A stretch of 64,000 nt of DNA from Aquarana catesbeiana (taxonomy: Eukaryota; Chordata; Amphibia; Anura; Ranidae). The notes below the pieces were generated by a model, which was given only the letters and a program-made list of their open reading frames with translations, did no database searches and had not been told where the DNA came from. Every line of letters starts with the position of its first letter. The first letter of the stretch is position 1. Below are positions 21,723-32,971 of the stretch, piece after piece. A program made the translations under genes and the position numbers. The DNA lies in NCBI RefSeq assembly GCF_042186555.1, contig NC_133330.1:166185099-166249098 (forward strand). Reading direction: 5' to 3'.

Positions 21723-23650
21723 GTTATCTCGGTTTCTTGTTGCCCTTACTAGTCAATCCTTTGTGTGGAAGAAATTAATTCTTGCAATTGTGTCGGTGAG
21801 ACGGAATATGTTTGGGCCTTGGAAGTCGATGTATACAATCGATAATTAAATCTTCTAGTGGTGCCTCTGGGAGAGCTATTTTTAATAGGTTTGTGAGGTA
21901 GTTGTTCAGATCATAAATAAAAGAAAAAAAACGCGCTGAAAAATAATATAAACACTTAATGCTGCACGAATAAAACACCAATACCTGTGTACAATAAAAA
22001 TAAAAGAGAAAACAAACGTGCGCTCGTAATGAACATAATCTGTGTAAAAAATACATAATCTAAATCCCTTTAAGAAAATCAGAAATGTGCATCAAAAAAT
22101 ATTGATAATTAATAAATGGTAAAAAGCTGTGAAAAAAATATGCTTAAAAAGTGTCATAACATTTCAAGAAAAGTTTTCACAACCCAAATGGATAAGGAAC
22201 AGTCTTTAGATGAAATACTCCAAGGAGCAAAAGTTCTTATGATGAACAGTAGGAGAGGGAGTCCCATACATAAACAGTTACTTCACAGAAGCAGGAGGAA
22301 GCATCCACCTTCCGACCAGTCAGACACTGCACATATATATGGAGAGGGAGGGAAATGAGGATAAGAGCTCTCATATAGTCCCACAGTATTAAAAGGTGGA
22401 CCCTTACCCTCAATGATGGACCTCCTCTCTGGCGAGGTCTCACACGCAGGCAGACTTTGCCCTCTGCAGGGACTGTGAATGGATGATGTCCGGATCCAGC
22501 TCTTACAGTGTGCGTCTCCAGCTTGGCTTCTACCAACTCTTCCACCTGGGGGGGGAGGGAGTGACAAGCACACCGCCTGCCGCTCCACTCCGCGCCAATC
22601 CAACAACGTTCCACGCTCCCATCATCTAAAGACTGTTCCTTTTCCATTTGAGTTGTTCAGATCAGGAGGTTAAATCGAGTTTGCTATTCCCCGGATCTTG
22701 ACGTTGTTACATCTCGAACGATCCTCCAAATCTGCGAGTTTCGTCCTCATCCACCAAATATCGTCATCACTGTCGTTATGGGCATCTACCAGGTCATTAA
22801 ACGTGGATGTGAACTCTCCCATCTTTGATTCAATATGGGTTACTCGTTTGTTAACTTTTGATACCTCAGATTTAAATTGCTGTGCTAAGCATGTCCTTCA
22901 ATGTGGTGTCAAGGACTGGCATGTCTGTTGTGGGGAAATCTGAGATGGAGTCTTGCAACTCCCTGGTATCATCTAGGGATGAGTTAAACTGGCTTTTGAT
23001 TTGATTTGATTTGATATGGGATTTGTACTGCGCCAAATTCGCTCGGTTAGGCTTACCTCTGGATCAGCAGCTGAGTAATCATTCAGCTTTTGTTTGCTCT
23101 TTGCAGGGCTGGAAGATGATGAGGGAGGGTGAGATGGAATATCCTTCCCTTGTTTCAAGCCTTTGTTGTTAGCTGATTGCTGCTGAGAAGCTGTGCTGTG
23201 CCCCTGTGAGGATCCTCATGAGGTGCTGACAGGGCCACCGGCACCATCTTGGGTTGTGAAGCATCGTGGCTGGGAGAAGAAATCAAACATTTTTCCAGGT
23301 TTGTCTCTTCTCTTTCTAGAGGTCATCGTAGGATGTGCCCGCAGCTCTGTGTCACTGTGGTAGCGCAAAACGAGGCTGCTTGAAGCTCTGAAACACTCTG
23401 GCAACCCGCTGTGGAGAGGAGCTGTGTTAGTGTGCAGCCATCCGCTCCGCCAGCTAGCCGCGCTCCCCCTGAGAGAGGTTTTAACTGGTCCCCACTTTTA
23501 CAAAAAAAAACTGCTTTCAGCGTCCTCTTTGGAAAGACCATATTCTCTTTCTGTCTCCATGACCACAGGAAAAAATCCCATAAAAGAAAAAACCCTCCAC
23601 ACTCGAATTAGAAAATTCAAAGTAAAAAGACACTCCTATGAGAAAAGGGG
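21723..23650 (-). pseudogene. L1-type LINE, ORF1 half (split by a retroposon)
   Basis: The minus strand carries the ORF1 coiled coil, with VNKRVTHIESKMGEFTSTFN and DSDDDIWWMRTKLADLEDRS (about 22880-22690), followed by NNVKIRGI. After a 737-bp insertion it resumes with LNNYLTNLLKIALPEAPLED and IDCIHRLPRPKHIP (about 21915-21810), the RRM-like part of ORF1p, then NFFHTKD, and stops at the chromovirus LTR. Upstream, 23158-22973 (PSHPPSSSSSPAKSKQKL) looks like the ORF1 N-terminus, and sequence to about 23650 is probably 5' UTR. Frame changes and stops make it non-functional. It is the missing 5' half of the LINE at 13699-17240. Confidence 0.75.
21914..22650 (-). mobile_element. Retroposon with 14-bp TSD inside LINE ORF1
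   Basis: AGTTGTTCAGATCA lies at 21900-21913 and 22651-22664, and the LINE reading resumes exactly across it. The 737-bp insert on the minus strand ends in GCGCGTTTTTTTTCTTTT, like the tail of the retroposon at 11313-12106. A 29-bp inverted repeat with one mismatch (CAAATGGATAAGGAACAG at 22185-22213 and its complement at 22622-22650) brackets its 5' part. The open frames inside have no protein character. Confidence 0.7.
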
Positions 23651-23679
23651 ATAGCTGCACACCCCGGGAATTATTAAAG

Positions 23680-24236
23680 AAAAAAGGTAATTGTCGCCCA
23701 TGAGGGGTTTTCTAGGCAGCAAAAAAAAGAGTTGAAGAAAATACTAGGGAAAAAATATGAATAATAGAAATTGTTTTTATTGTAACAAAGTATCAAAAAG
23801 ATAAATAAATAAATGTTAGACATAAGAGATCAGAGCATGAGCTGTAATCCATTATAAAAATGATAATAACATCGCCAACATAACAATACACAGTAGTTTA
23901 CAATGCTCAAGTATAAGGATAAGATGGCACGTGATTCCTATATATGAATCCTGAAACGCGTCAGTTTCATATATAGGAATCACGCGCCATCTTATTCTTA
24001 TACTTGAGCATTGTAAACTACTGTGTATTGTTATGTTGGTGATGTTATTATCATTTTTAGAATAGATTACAGCTCATGCTCTGAACTCTTATGTCTAACA
24101 TTTATTTATTTATCTTTTTTGATACTTTGTTACAATAAAAACAATTTCTATTATTTATATTTTTCCCTAGTATTTTCTTCAACTCTTTTTTTTGCTGCCT
24201 AGAAAACCCCTCATGGGGGACAATTCCCTTTTTTTC
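23680..24236. repeat. 557-bp near-perfect palindrome (foldback element)
   Basis: The left arm (about 23681-23950) is repeated in reverse complement at about 23966-24236, for example CATGAGGGGTTTTCTAGGCA against TGCCTAGAAAACCCCTCATG. The centre is GAATCCTGAAACGCGTCAGTTTC. Only a handful of mismatches are visible across about 270 bp per arm, so the single strand would fold into a long hairpin. No ORF is present. It is probably a foldback transposon or a recently formed inverted duplication. Confidence 0.85.
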
Positions 24237-24630
24237 CACACTCAAAAACTAAAAAAGTTTTCTTGAGTTGAAGTTTATGTTCTTTTTTACCCTTGTACAT
24301 GTATTATCCTGAAGTCCTTGCATCCTCACACTCTGTAGCAGGCTATTATGAGGCAGGGTACCAACTGCTTTTTACAAAATACATACAGTATCTCACAAAG
24401 GTGAGTACACCCCTCACATTTTTGTAAATATTTTATTATATCTTTCCATGTGACAACACTGAAGAAATTACACTTTGTTACTATGCAAAGTAGTGAGTGT
24501 ATAGCTTGTATAACAGTGTAAATTTGCTGTTCCCTCAGAATAACTCAACACACGGCCATTAGTGTCTAAACCGCTGGCAACAAAAGTGAGTACACCTCTA
24601 AGTGAAAATGTCCAAACTGGGCTCAAAGTG

Positions 24631-25525
24631 TCAATATTTTGTGTGACCACCATTATTTTCCAGCACTGCCTTAGCCGTCTTGGGCATGGAGTTCACCATA
24701 GCTTCACAGGTTGCCACTGGAGTCCTCTCCCACTCCTTTATGACGCCATCACAGAGCTGGTGGATGTTAGAGCAAGTCAGTGGTCGTCTTGGAGGTGTGT
24801 TTGGGGTCGTTATCATGTTGGAATACTGACCTGCAGCCCAGTCTCTGAAGGGAGGTCATGCTCTGCTTCAATATGTCACAGTACATGTTGGCATTTATGG
24901 TTTCCTCAATGAACTGTAGCTCCCCAGTGCCAGCAGCACTCATGCAGCCCATGACACTCCCACCACCATGCTTGACTGTAGACACACTTGTCTTTATACT
25001 CCTCATCTGGTTACCGCCACACACGCTTGAGACCATCTGAACTAAATACGTTTATTTTGGTCTCATCAGACCACAGGACATGGTTCCAGTAATCCATGTC
25101 CTTAGTCTGCTTGTCTTCGGCAAACTGAAAGCTTTCTTGTGCATGATATTTAGAAGAGGTTTCCTTCTGGAATGACAGCCATGCAGACCAATTTGTTGCA
25201 GTGTGCCACTTATGGTCTGAGCACTGACAGGCTGACCCTCCATCCCTTCAACCTCTGCAGCAATGCTGGCAGCACTCATACGTCTATTTCCCCAAAGACA
25301 ACCTCTGGATATGAAGCTGAGCATGTGCACTCAACTTCTTTGGTCGACCATGGCGAGGCCTGTTCTGAGTGGAACCTGTCCTGTTAAACTGCTCTTTGGT
25401 CTTGGCCACCATGCTGCAGCCCAGTTTCAGGGTCTTGGAAATTTTCTTATAGCCTAGGCCATCTTTATGTAGAGCCACAATGATCTTTTTCAGATCATCA
25501 GAGTTCTTTGCCATGAGGTGCCATG
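24631..25525 (-). pseudogene. Tc1-like transposase, copy 1
   Basis: Start ATG at 25525. Helix-turn-helix residues (DDLKKIIVALHKDGLGYKKI) and GSTQNRPRHGRPKKL lie near 25490-25350. The catalytic region includes KHGGGSVM, GELQFIEETINANMYCDILK and the second-aspartate motif FQHDNDPKHTSK (24800). The C-terminus reads SNIHQLCDGVIKEWERTPVA to a stop near 24631. Several frame changes, and a small deletion before the last helix segment, disrupt it. In active relatives this DDE enzyme cuts and pastes the element at TA sites. Confidence 0.83.
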
Positions 25526-25882
25526 TTGAACTTCCAGTGACCCAGTAGGGATGGGGCTGTTCAGTTCGCACCCGAACTTTCGAACACCACAAAAGTTCGG
25601 ACCCAAATAACAAACCCCAAGATTAGAGATCTTTTGGATACATTCTGGTGTCACTTTGACTTTGAATAGAAGTAACGGGTGCGTAAAAATTGGTCTTTGG
25701 GTGTTGGTGGCGCGGGTGTTGGTGGCGCCTTCCCACCATAACCCTATAGAGGTAATCTTGACGAAAGCAAGAATTGGCCTTGCTGTTAAAATTGCAATGA
25801 TATGCACTTGTCAAACAGGTGCAGAAAAATTACTCTTTGGATGTCAGAGCGCCTTTCCACCGTAACCCTATAGAGGTGCTCT

Positions 25883-26706
25883 TGATGAAGAAAAAAATTT
25901 GCAATGATATGCATATGGTTGGTGTTTTTGCCACGTTTGATGTGCCTGAGACACAGTTTGAAGATAGCAACAGTGCGATTTGCTGCAGACGTCCTAAAAA
26001 AAGGCCAGACAGCTAAGCTTTGGGGAGTGGGCTGGGAGATAACAGCTGCAGAATGTGATGGAATAGGATGGCTGCTCTCTACTCTTTCTTGATGTTGGCC
26101 TCCTTGGGGTTGTGCCGCCTCACCTTCAGTTTCCTCCTCTGCTCTATCTGGCTCTGCTCTATCTCCACCTCCTCCATCTTCATCATTACCACTGGAGACA
26201 ACTTGGCAATACGCTGCGGCTTGGGGAACATGAATGTCAATTTGTCTACCAGTGTTCCTCCCTCTCTCTAGGCTCATGTTCCGGTCATCCCCAACCTCAG
26301 AAACAAAATCTGAAGCCAGTAATGGTTGGGCATCATCAAGGAGCAAGTGGCTGACACTGTGGTCAAATAACTCAGCTGACTCCTCCATGGCTGATGTTGG
26401 GGCTATGGGAGGAATAGATGTGGACAAGGAGGCAGGTTTATCCACTCTGGCAACAGCAGGGGACTGCACACTTGTCTTTCCTTGCATGACAGAGGATGAG
26501 GAGGATGAGGAAGGTTTAGTAAGCCATTCCACCACCTCCTCTGCATGCTGTGGCTGGAAAGCATGGGCAAACCCACTAAACAGAAGAAATGATGCCCTGC
26601 CTGAGGACTGACCACCACATCCACCTTTGCCTGTGGACACATTTGTTGCTGGTCCACTTACAGTTCCAAGGGAACGTCTGCCTCTCCTTGTTGTCCTCCC
26701 AGACAT
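25883..26706 (-). pseudogene. hAT transposase N-terminal exon (BED-like)
   Basis: Open from the ATG at 26706 (MSGRTTRRGRRSLG) through a low-complexity Ser/Glu-rich region to a BED-finger-like end, SLAVWPFFRTSAANRTVAIF and LCLRHIKRGKNTNH (about 25990-25905). In hAT transposases this BED zinc finger binds the element ends. Here the first zinc cysteine position reads F (FKLC where C-x2-C is expected) and the catalytic RNase H-like domain is absent, so this is a 5' exon or a truncated gene. The frame continues to 25786 without recognisable domains. Confidence 0.55.
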
Positions 26707-26867
26707 TATTGAGAGGTGCTTATAAGCAAATGTAAAGAAGAAGTTGAAATTTGTACGTAGATGCACTTTAATCAATGTAAAGAGGTGTTTGGTGCACTTT
26801 AATTTGAGTACTCACACTACACAGACACACTCCAGGGATACACTATAATAAAATGTAATATAACGCA

Positions 26868-27425
26868 CCAAACGTACAGTGACGCACAGAACTATATGGC
26901 GTTAAACTGGCAGTAATGCACACAAAACTATATGGCATTAAACTGGCAGTAACGCACACAGAACTATATGGAGTTAAACTGGCAGTAACGCACACAGAAC
27001 TATATGGCCTTAAACTGGCAATAACACACACAGAACTATATGGCGTTAAACTGGCAGTAACGCACACAGAACTATATGGCCTTAAACTGGCAATAACACA
27101 CACAGAACTATATGGTGTTAAACTGGCAGTAACGCACACAGAACTATATGGCGTTAAACTGGCAGTAACGCACACAGAACCATATGGCGTTTAACTGGTA
27201 GTAACGCACACAGAACTATATGGCGTTAAACTGGCAGTAACGCACACAGAACTATATGGCGTTAAACTGGCAGTAACGCACACAGAACTATATGGCATTA
27301 AACTGGCAGTAACACACAAAGAACTATATGGCGTTAAACTGGCAGTGACGCACACAAAACTATATGGTATTAAACTAGCAGTAACGCACACAGAAGTAAA
27401 TGGAGTTAAACTGGCAGTAACGCAA
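26868..27425. repeat. 36-bp minisatellite, about 15 units
   Basis: Tandem copies of a 36-bp unit (AACTGGCAGTAACGCACACA plus GAACTATATGGCGTTA). Because 36 is a multiple of three, open frames run through it on both strands; they are a by-product of the repeat and not a protein. Units differ by a few bases, with GCGTT, GCCTT and GCATT variants interleaved. Confidence 0.9.
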
Positions 27426-27861
27426 TCAAATAGACGTGTTCAACCATCACTACACTGACACTATCTGAACTGTCCCTACTCTAGCTGTACACTAATGTAA
27501 AGATTACTGACACAGTCTCATTACACTACACTTAAACTATCTGAGCTCGCTGTCCCTACTCTACACTAATGTATGTATAAATTACACATTCTCACTACAC
27601 TACAGTGAAACTATCTGAGCAGTCCCTACTCTAGCTGCACACTATGCAAAGCTGAATGATGGTCCTCCTCACTACACTCACACCATCCCTAGACTGACAC
27701 TAAACTAATATTCTACACTGACAATTGAAGCAAAATAGCACAGTATAGCACACTAACTAATAGCACTGAACAGAGCCCTGTTCTATCTCTCTCCATGCCG
27801 AAATCACACTGAAAATGGCTGCCATTGAAAGAATACTTTTATACTTATCCACCCCCATCAA

Positions 27862-28050
27862 ATCATTCCCCGCATCTATTACCTTTTGTACCACCACCCC
27901 ATCCCTTTAGAATGTAAGCTCTACCAGCAGGGCCCTCCTGTCCCTTCTGTATTGAACTGTACTGTAATTGTGTTGTCCCCCCTCTACATTGTAAAGCGCT
28001 GCATAAACTGTTGGCACTATATAAATCACGTATAATAATAATAATAATAC
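27862..28050 (+). repeat. SINE-like element with ATA-repeat tail
   Basis: The sequence contains TTTAGAATGTAAGCTCTACC, GTAAAGCGCTGCATAAACTG and TTGGCACTATATAAATC, then (ATA)n. This GCGCT...CTATATAAAT-(ATA)n ending resembles the 3' tails of L2/CR1-type LINEs and their SINEs. I see no clear tRNA-like promoter boxes. Confidence 0.5.
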
Positions 28051-28550
28051 TTATACTGTTGGGTGGGAATGATCCATGATTGGATAAAGTCATGATGACA
28101 GTGTCCAATCATGACTCTGACAGTGCTCTGTGCCCTTATTGGCTGAAGCCTTCACTGCTTCAGCCAATCGGGGCTTGCAATGCACTGTTCAGCGCCGCAA
28201 TACATTGTGGTTGGTTTGGGGGACTGAACAAATGGTCGAATAACCCGTTTGTTCAGCTGTTCGCAGAACGTCCGAACAGCGAAAGTTCGGCCCCAACTTA
28301 TGCTCAGGCCGAACCGTTGGTCCATCCCTAGTGACCAGTATGAGAGAGTTAGAGCGATAACATCAAATTTAACACACCTGCTCCCCATTCACACCTGAGA
28401 CCTTGTCACACTAATGAGTCACATGACACCAGGGAGGGAAAATGGCTAAATGGCCCAATTTGGACATTTTAACTTAGGGGTGTACTCACTTCTGTTTCCT
28501 AGCGGTTTAGACATTAATGCCTGTGTGTTTAGTTATTTTTTGTTTATAGA

Positions 28551-28742
28551 GCAAAAATAAAAACCGCAGAGGTGATCAAATACCACCAAAAGAAATCTCT
28601 ATTTTTGTGGAAAAAAGGACGCAAATTACTTTGGGTACAGCATTGCATGACATCGCAATTGTCAGTAAAAGCAACGCTGTGCCAAATTGTAAAAAGTGCT
28701 CTGGTCAGGAAGGGGATAAAATCTTCCCGGGCTGAAGTGATT
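28551..28742 (+). repeat. Fragment of the 55.2-kb TTAA element family
   Basis: AAAACCGCAGAGGTGATCAA and ATACCACCAAAAGAAA...CTCTATTT recur at 55930-55975. The fragment abuts the truncated end of Tc1 copy 1. Confidence 0.65.
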
Positions 28743-28744
28743 AA

Positions 28745-30900
28745 AAAAGAACACAGGACATGGGAATTTCCCTACACATTCCAAGTTCTTGTCCACGAAA
28801 AGTAGTTGATAGTTTTAAATACCTGGGTATCATCATCCAACAACCTATCCCATGTTATATTGAGAGTAATTTAGTCCCTCTTATTGCTAAACGTAAGACT
28901 AACCTCCCCACATGGTCTAAATTATCTTTAACTATAATGTAAATATTTTAAAAATCTTTTTGCCACGCTTCCTTTATATCTTAACCAACTCTTCAGGCCT
29001 TATCCCTAAGTTGGGCTTCCAAAAAATGTACTAGTATTTTCATTCCTCTAAGGGGGTAAACTGGCTAGGATAGCAAAAGATGCTTTACAATTGCTGATAG
29101 AAGAAGGAGGTTTAGCACTACCCAATCTCCAGGTTTACTGTTTTGCTTTGCAGCATGCCCACTCCCACTTTTGGCCCCTCCTTGAGACTAATAATGCAGC
29201 CACTGCTTTGGAAGCTGCATTATATACATATGCTGTATATGTAAAAGGGTATTTTCAAACCTTTCTCAGATTTTTGGAATATGACATTCCTAAGGTCAGC
29301 ATGCTTCAGATATCTGCAAATACATCATGCTGATGCTGTTCAGTTTGGGTTAACTAAATGCTAATTTGAAGGTCAGAACAGCCAGAACACCATAAATTGG
29401 TTTCAACTAGGGATGAGCCGAACACCCCCCCGGTTCGCACCAGAACTTACGAACAGACAAACAATTTGTGCGAACAAGTGAACACTGTTAAAGTCTATGG
29501 GACACGAATGTGAAAAATCAAAAGTGCTCATTTTAAAGGCTTATATGCAAGTTATTGCCATAAAAAATGTTTGGGCACCCGGATATTGCTTCAGGGGACA
29601 TGTATCAATGCAAAAAAAGTTTTTAAATCAGCAGTTTTTTCAGGAGCAGTGATTTTAAGAATGCTTAAAGTGAAACAATAAAAATGAAATATTCCTTTAA
29701 ATATCGTGCCTGGGGGGGTCCCCTTAGTCTGCCTGTAAAGTAGCGCATTTTCCCCATGTTTAGAAAAGTACTGCAGCAAAATGACATTTCTAAAGGAAAA
29801 AATTTCATTTAAAATTGCTCACGGCTGTAATGTATTGCCAGATCCTGGCAATATACATAAAAAGTAATTTAAAAAAACAGCATGGGTCCCCCCCCTTCGG
29901 GTCTGGTATGGATATTAAGGTGAACTCCACGGCAAATTTTTTTTTTTAAATGGCATGGGGGTCCCCCCCCCCCAAAATCCATACCAGACCCAAAGGGCCT
30001 GGTATGGACGGGGGGAACCCATGCGTTTTTTTCTTAATTCTGTCATAGGGCTCCCCTTAACCACTTCAATACACTATATTATATATTGTGCACTGCACTA
30101 TATACCCTAAAATTGGGCCTTAGGAGTTGGTGGTTATTCTTGTTGGGCGCAGTTATTCTTGTTGGGCGCAGGAACGGTCCCTGCTGTTAATTATTTTAAA
30201 ATTTTAATTATATGCCCCTGTTAAACAGGGGCAGAAACATTGGGCCTTAGGTGTTGGTGGTGCCAGAACACTGTAACCCTTCACAGTTACTGTTGTTGGG
30301 TACAGGAACGGTCCCTGCTGTTAAATATTATTTCAGAGGCTGCTTGCCCTCTTTTAGTGGCCTGTGATCATCTGCCTCTCCTTGGAGGCCTTCCGGACAT
30401 GATGGGTATTTTTTTTTTAACACCACACTAAACTGTATTATATACTGTGTACACCGCCTGAAGTGTATTTGAAACTGTACACCACCGAATGCACTGTATA
30501 TATAGGCTACGCTGAATGCAGAATATGTGTGTATATATATATAATGCCCTTTACCCGATATTTGTAATTCCTCTAGATGCTTATTGGGTTACTTGGAGGA
30601 GTCCGATCTTCCTAACCATGCTAACCTATTGTTGCATTTGTAATTATTTTATGCTAAAAAAAAAATCTATATTAGCACTGTTTTGGAAATCACCAAACCC
30701 TCCTACTTTAGTACAGTACACTGGTTTAGACGTATTAACCAAGTTATCTCCAATGTAACGGTTGCCCAAAAAATGTTTTAAAAACTCTGGTCCTCCTGGC
30801 TGGAAACGCAGTCTATGATACCTACTGAATAATTCATTTTATGTAAAACATCTGTATATGGAGTAATGTTGTTTCTTAAAAAAAATATCTGCAATGAAAA
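28745..30900 (+). pseudogene. L1-type LINE ORF2 C-terminal fragment, split by a hAT derivative
   Basis: Plus-strand reading gives FKYLGIIIQQ, then GGLALPNLQVYCFALQHAHS (29110), the post-RT region of L1-type ORF2. After an interruption at 29408 the reading resumes near 30600 with LKKKSILALFWKSPNPPTLV, typical of the ORF2 C-terminus. The fragment ends near 30900, where ATCTGCAATGAAAA follows an A-rich run. It is 5'-truncated and full of frame changes. It is the third LINE copy in the window. Confidence 0.65.
29408..30500. mobile_element. hAT-type non-autonomous element (left end clear, right end uncertain)
   Basis: It starts TAGGGATGAGCCGAACACCC and follows the arm sequence of the foldbacks at 40797 and 47315 (AAAAGTGCT...TTTTAAAGGCTTATATGCAA). 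From about 30120 it switches to GGGCCTTAGG(T/A)GTTGGTGGT blocks related to the BED-carrying hAT at 25.7 kb. It interrupts the LINE at 28745-30900. I could not find the right terminus or TSD. Confidence 0.6.
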
Positions 30901-32971
30901 TAGCAGTGTTTGCCTGGGATATACAGGCTCTATTAAAACAGTTTTTTTGATGTCTTAAAATACACATATTGCTGTTGAACCTCAAGAATGTCTAAACAGT
31001 TTCAAATACATATGACTGACTGGTAATATTGTATGGAAATACTGCAATGTATGGGTCATTATTGTTTGTTGTGTATATGAAATATACAACCCCTTTTCAT
31101 TTTTACTCATGCAAAATAATAAAAAAAAAGCTTTGGATTTGAATAGTGTCTATATAGGGCATGTTCCTTTATTATTTGTCATTTTTCTAATCAGTTTTGT
31201 TGTTTTTGTACTGGTTGTTGGTTTTTAGGAGGCTGGTTCTTGGCTGATCAACCTGCTGTCCTCTTTTCTTGGAACTGACTTGGAATTGGGCGTGGCAGTA
31301 TATGAAATTTAGACATTAGCCAGTTCAGCCAGGAACCAGTTAAACTACCACGTGTTTTTTGGGACTTTGGGTAGAAACTAGAGCATACAGATGAAATACA
31401 AACAAAGACTGGGAGAATATAATGTCCTAACCGAGAGCTTTACCTGGGATCTTAGCACTGGTAATGCAGAAGTGGAAGTTTTGGAAGATGGGAGATTTAA
31501 CACTCAACAATTAATTCTGTACATTTAAAGTATATAAGTACACTGACTATGTCTTTAGCTTTAGCTTAAAAAAGAGCTCCGGTCATATTTCTGAAAATGA
31601 AAAGTCATAAGCTACAAAAACTGTATCTGCTGACTTTTAATAAACAGACACTCGCCTGTCCCAAGACCCAGAACTGTGCTCACTCGAGCCGAGTTTTCCA
31701 CCGCTCATTGGTCTCCTTCACTGTGGGCACTCGGCTGTGACAGCTTGTGGCTTCACAGCCCTGCCCACTGCACATGCATGAACTGTTTTGCGCTTTGTAA
31801 AGGTTCTGGAGTCTTCTGGGACCTGCGATGTGTCACAGAAGACTGTGGGAAGGTAGGAGAGAGGAGAACTTCCACAAAACCAGGTATCCACTCCCCCCCC
31901 AACAAAAATGTGCCAAATATTGCAGAAAAATGGGGGGGGGGGGAGGAGGTGAATGAGGGGGGAGGAAGGAGGAGGAACAGTGGATTCGTACAATGATTCT
32001 TTGTATATTTGATGACTGGATGAAAGTCATTTAAAAGTATTTAAACATTTTATTTGTTTTTAACATTTGTTTTGGAATGAATGTAACTTTCCAAATAAAA
32101 ATCACATACACTGTTAGAAATATGTTCGATTAAGAAAACATTTTCATCCTGCTCTTTTGAATTTTCTCGTCACTGAGGTTGAAAAACAAATGTTGATTTG
32201 ACCCCACTAATTATTAGAAAATGCAATGAATGGTCTTAAAACAAAACATTAAAAAAACAATTCTACCAATGTATACCAAGCTTTCGTAGCAGTACTCTCT
32301 AAAAAATAGTGCAGCACTCCTTAAGCAGGTTTTTTTGCAAATAACAGTAGTTATTACTTTATATAGAAAAACACACATAAAAATAAACACAAACATACCG
32401 TATGATCATAAAAGACCTTGTGAATATAAATAAATTCAATTATTCCTCATAAATTTAAATGTACATACACAAACCAGTGCCAAAACTCATGTGCCAAAAA
32501 AATGAAAAGTGGTACAAGTTCAAACATTACCAGCATAATGGTTGTGAATCACCAAAAATGTGCAGTGTTTCACAAAGATCATCCAGTGTCAAATATCCAC
32601 AATTTCCCAGAGTGACGATTCCTTCCACATAAGTGCATTACTCTCACCTATTTCAAAGGACCTCAGTATTAGCAGAAGGTCATATAGAGCATTAGACCAC
32701 ACCTTCCACAGGTCTCCCTCAGAATCTGGGTCCTCTTGTAAATACCACTCAGTGTCCCATATAACTGCATAGTGCTCACTGTATATTTATTCAAATGAAA
32801 CTTCTTAAATTGTACTCACATATACATAATAAACTTGAGCATAAAAGCAAAATTATCCAGTCCACAATTGTTAGCAGACACAGACTCCATTGACTCACAG
32901 CGAGATTGAGCGTGATGACATCACAGGCTCCTCCTACTGACTTGTGTCCTCCCAGACTTTCTCAGAAGCAG
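30901..32971. other. No recognised feature over about 2 kb
   Basis: No coding frames with protein character. A purine-rich G/A stretch lies at 31930-31980. 32390-32970 reads like a retroposon or LTR-type repeat but has no boundary I can support. Confidence 0.45.

Larger units (their letters stand above)
25547..28330 (-). mobile_element. hAT transposon remnant with BED-like exon, inserted in Tc1 copy 1
   Basis: Termini TAGGGATGG and CCATCCCTA are inverted. The flanks TGACCCAG (25539-25546) and GTGACCAG (28331-28338) fit an 8-bp hAT duplication with one base change; the undisturbed site is seen in Tc1 copy 2 as CAGTGACCAGTATGAG. Contents: a transposase-like exon, a 36-bp minisatellite and a SINE-like insertion. 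Confidence 0.8.
24386..28525 (-). mobile_element. Tc1-like transposon, copy 1, split by a hAT element
   Basis: The left terminal repeat begins CAGTATCTCACAAAGGTGAG after a TA dinucleotide at 24384-24385. Transposase sequence on the minus strand follows, then a hAT insertion (25547-28330), and the right terminal region (28339 to about 28525) ends truncated against another repeat. The outer sequence is co-linear with the full copy at 34377-35996. Confidence 0.88.

Noticed and set aside
22237..22647. 136-codon minus-strand ORF
   Set aside because: Lies within the TSD-flanked retroposon; residues have no family resemblance and another frame is also open over the same stretch.
26843..27391. Open frames reading VCVTASLTPYSS / THTELYGVKLAV
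   Set aside because: Pure translation of a 36-bp minisatellite, open in both directions; not a protein.
26868..27425. CRISPR-like regular array
   Set aside because: Units are contiguous with no unique spacers, and the context is eukaryotic.
27862..28050. tRNA gene or tRNA-derived promoter
   Set aside because: I could not identify A and B boxes in correct spacing; only the SINE-like 3' tail is supported.
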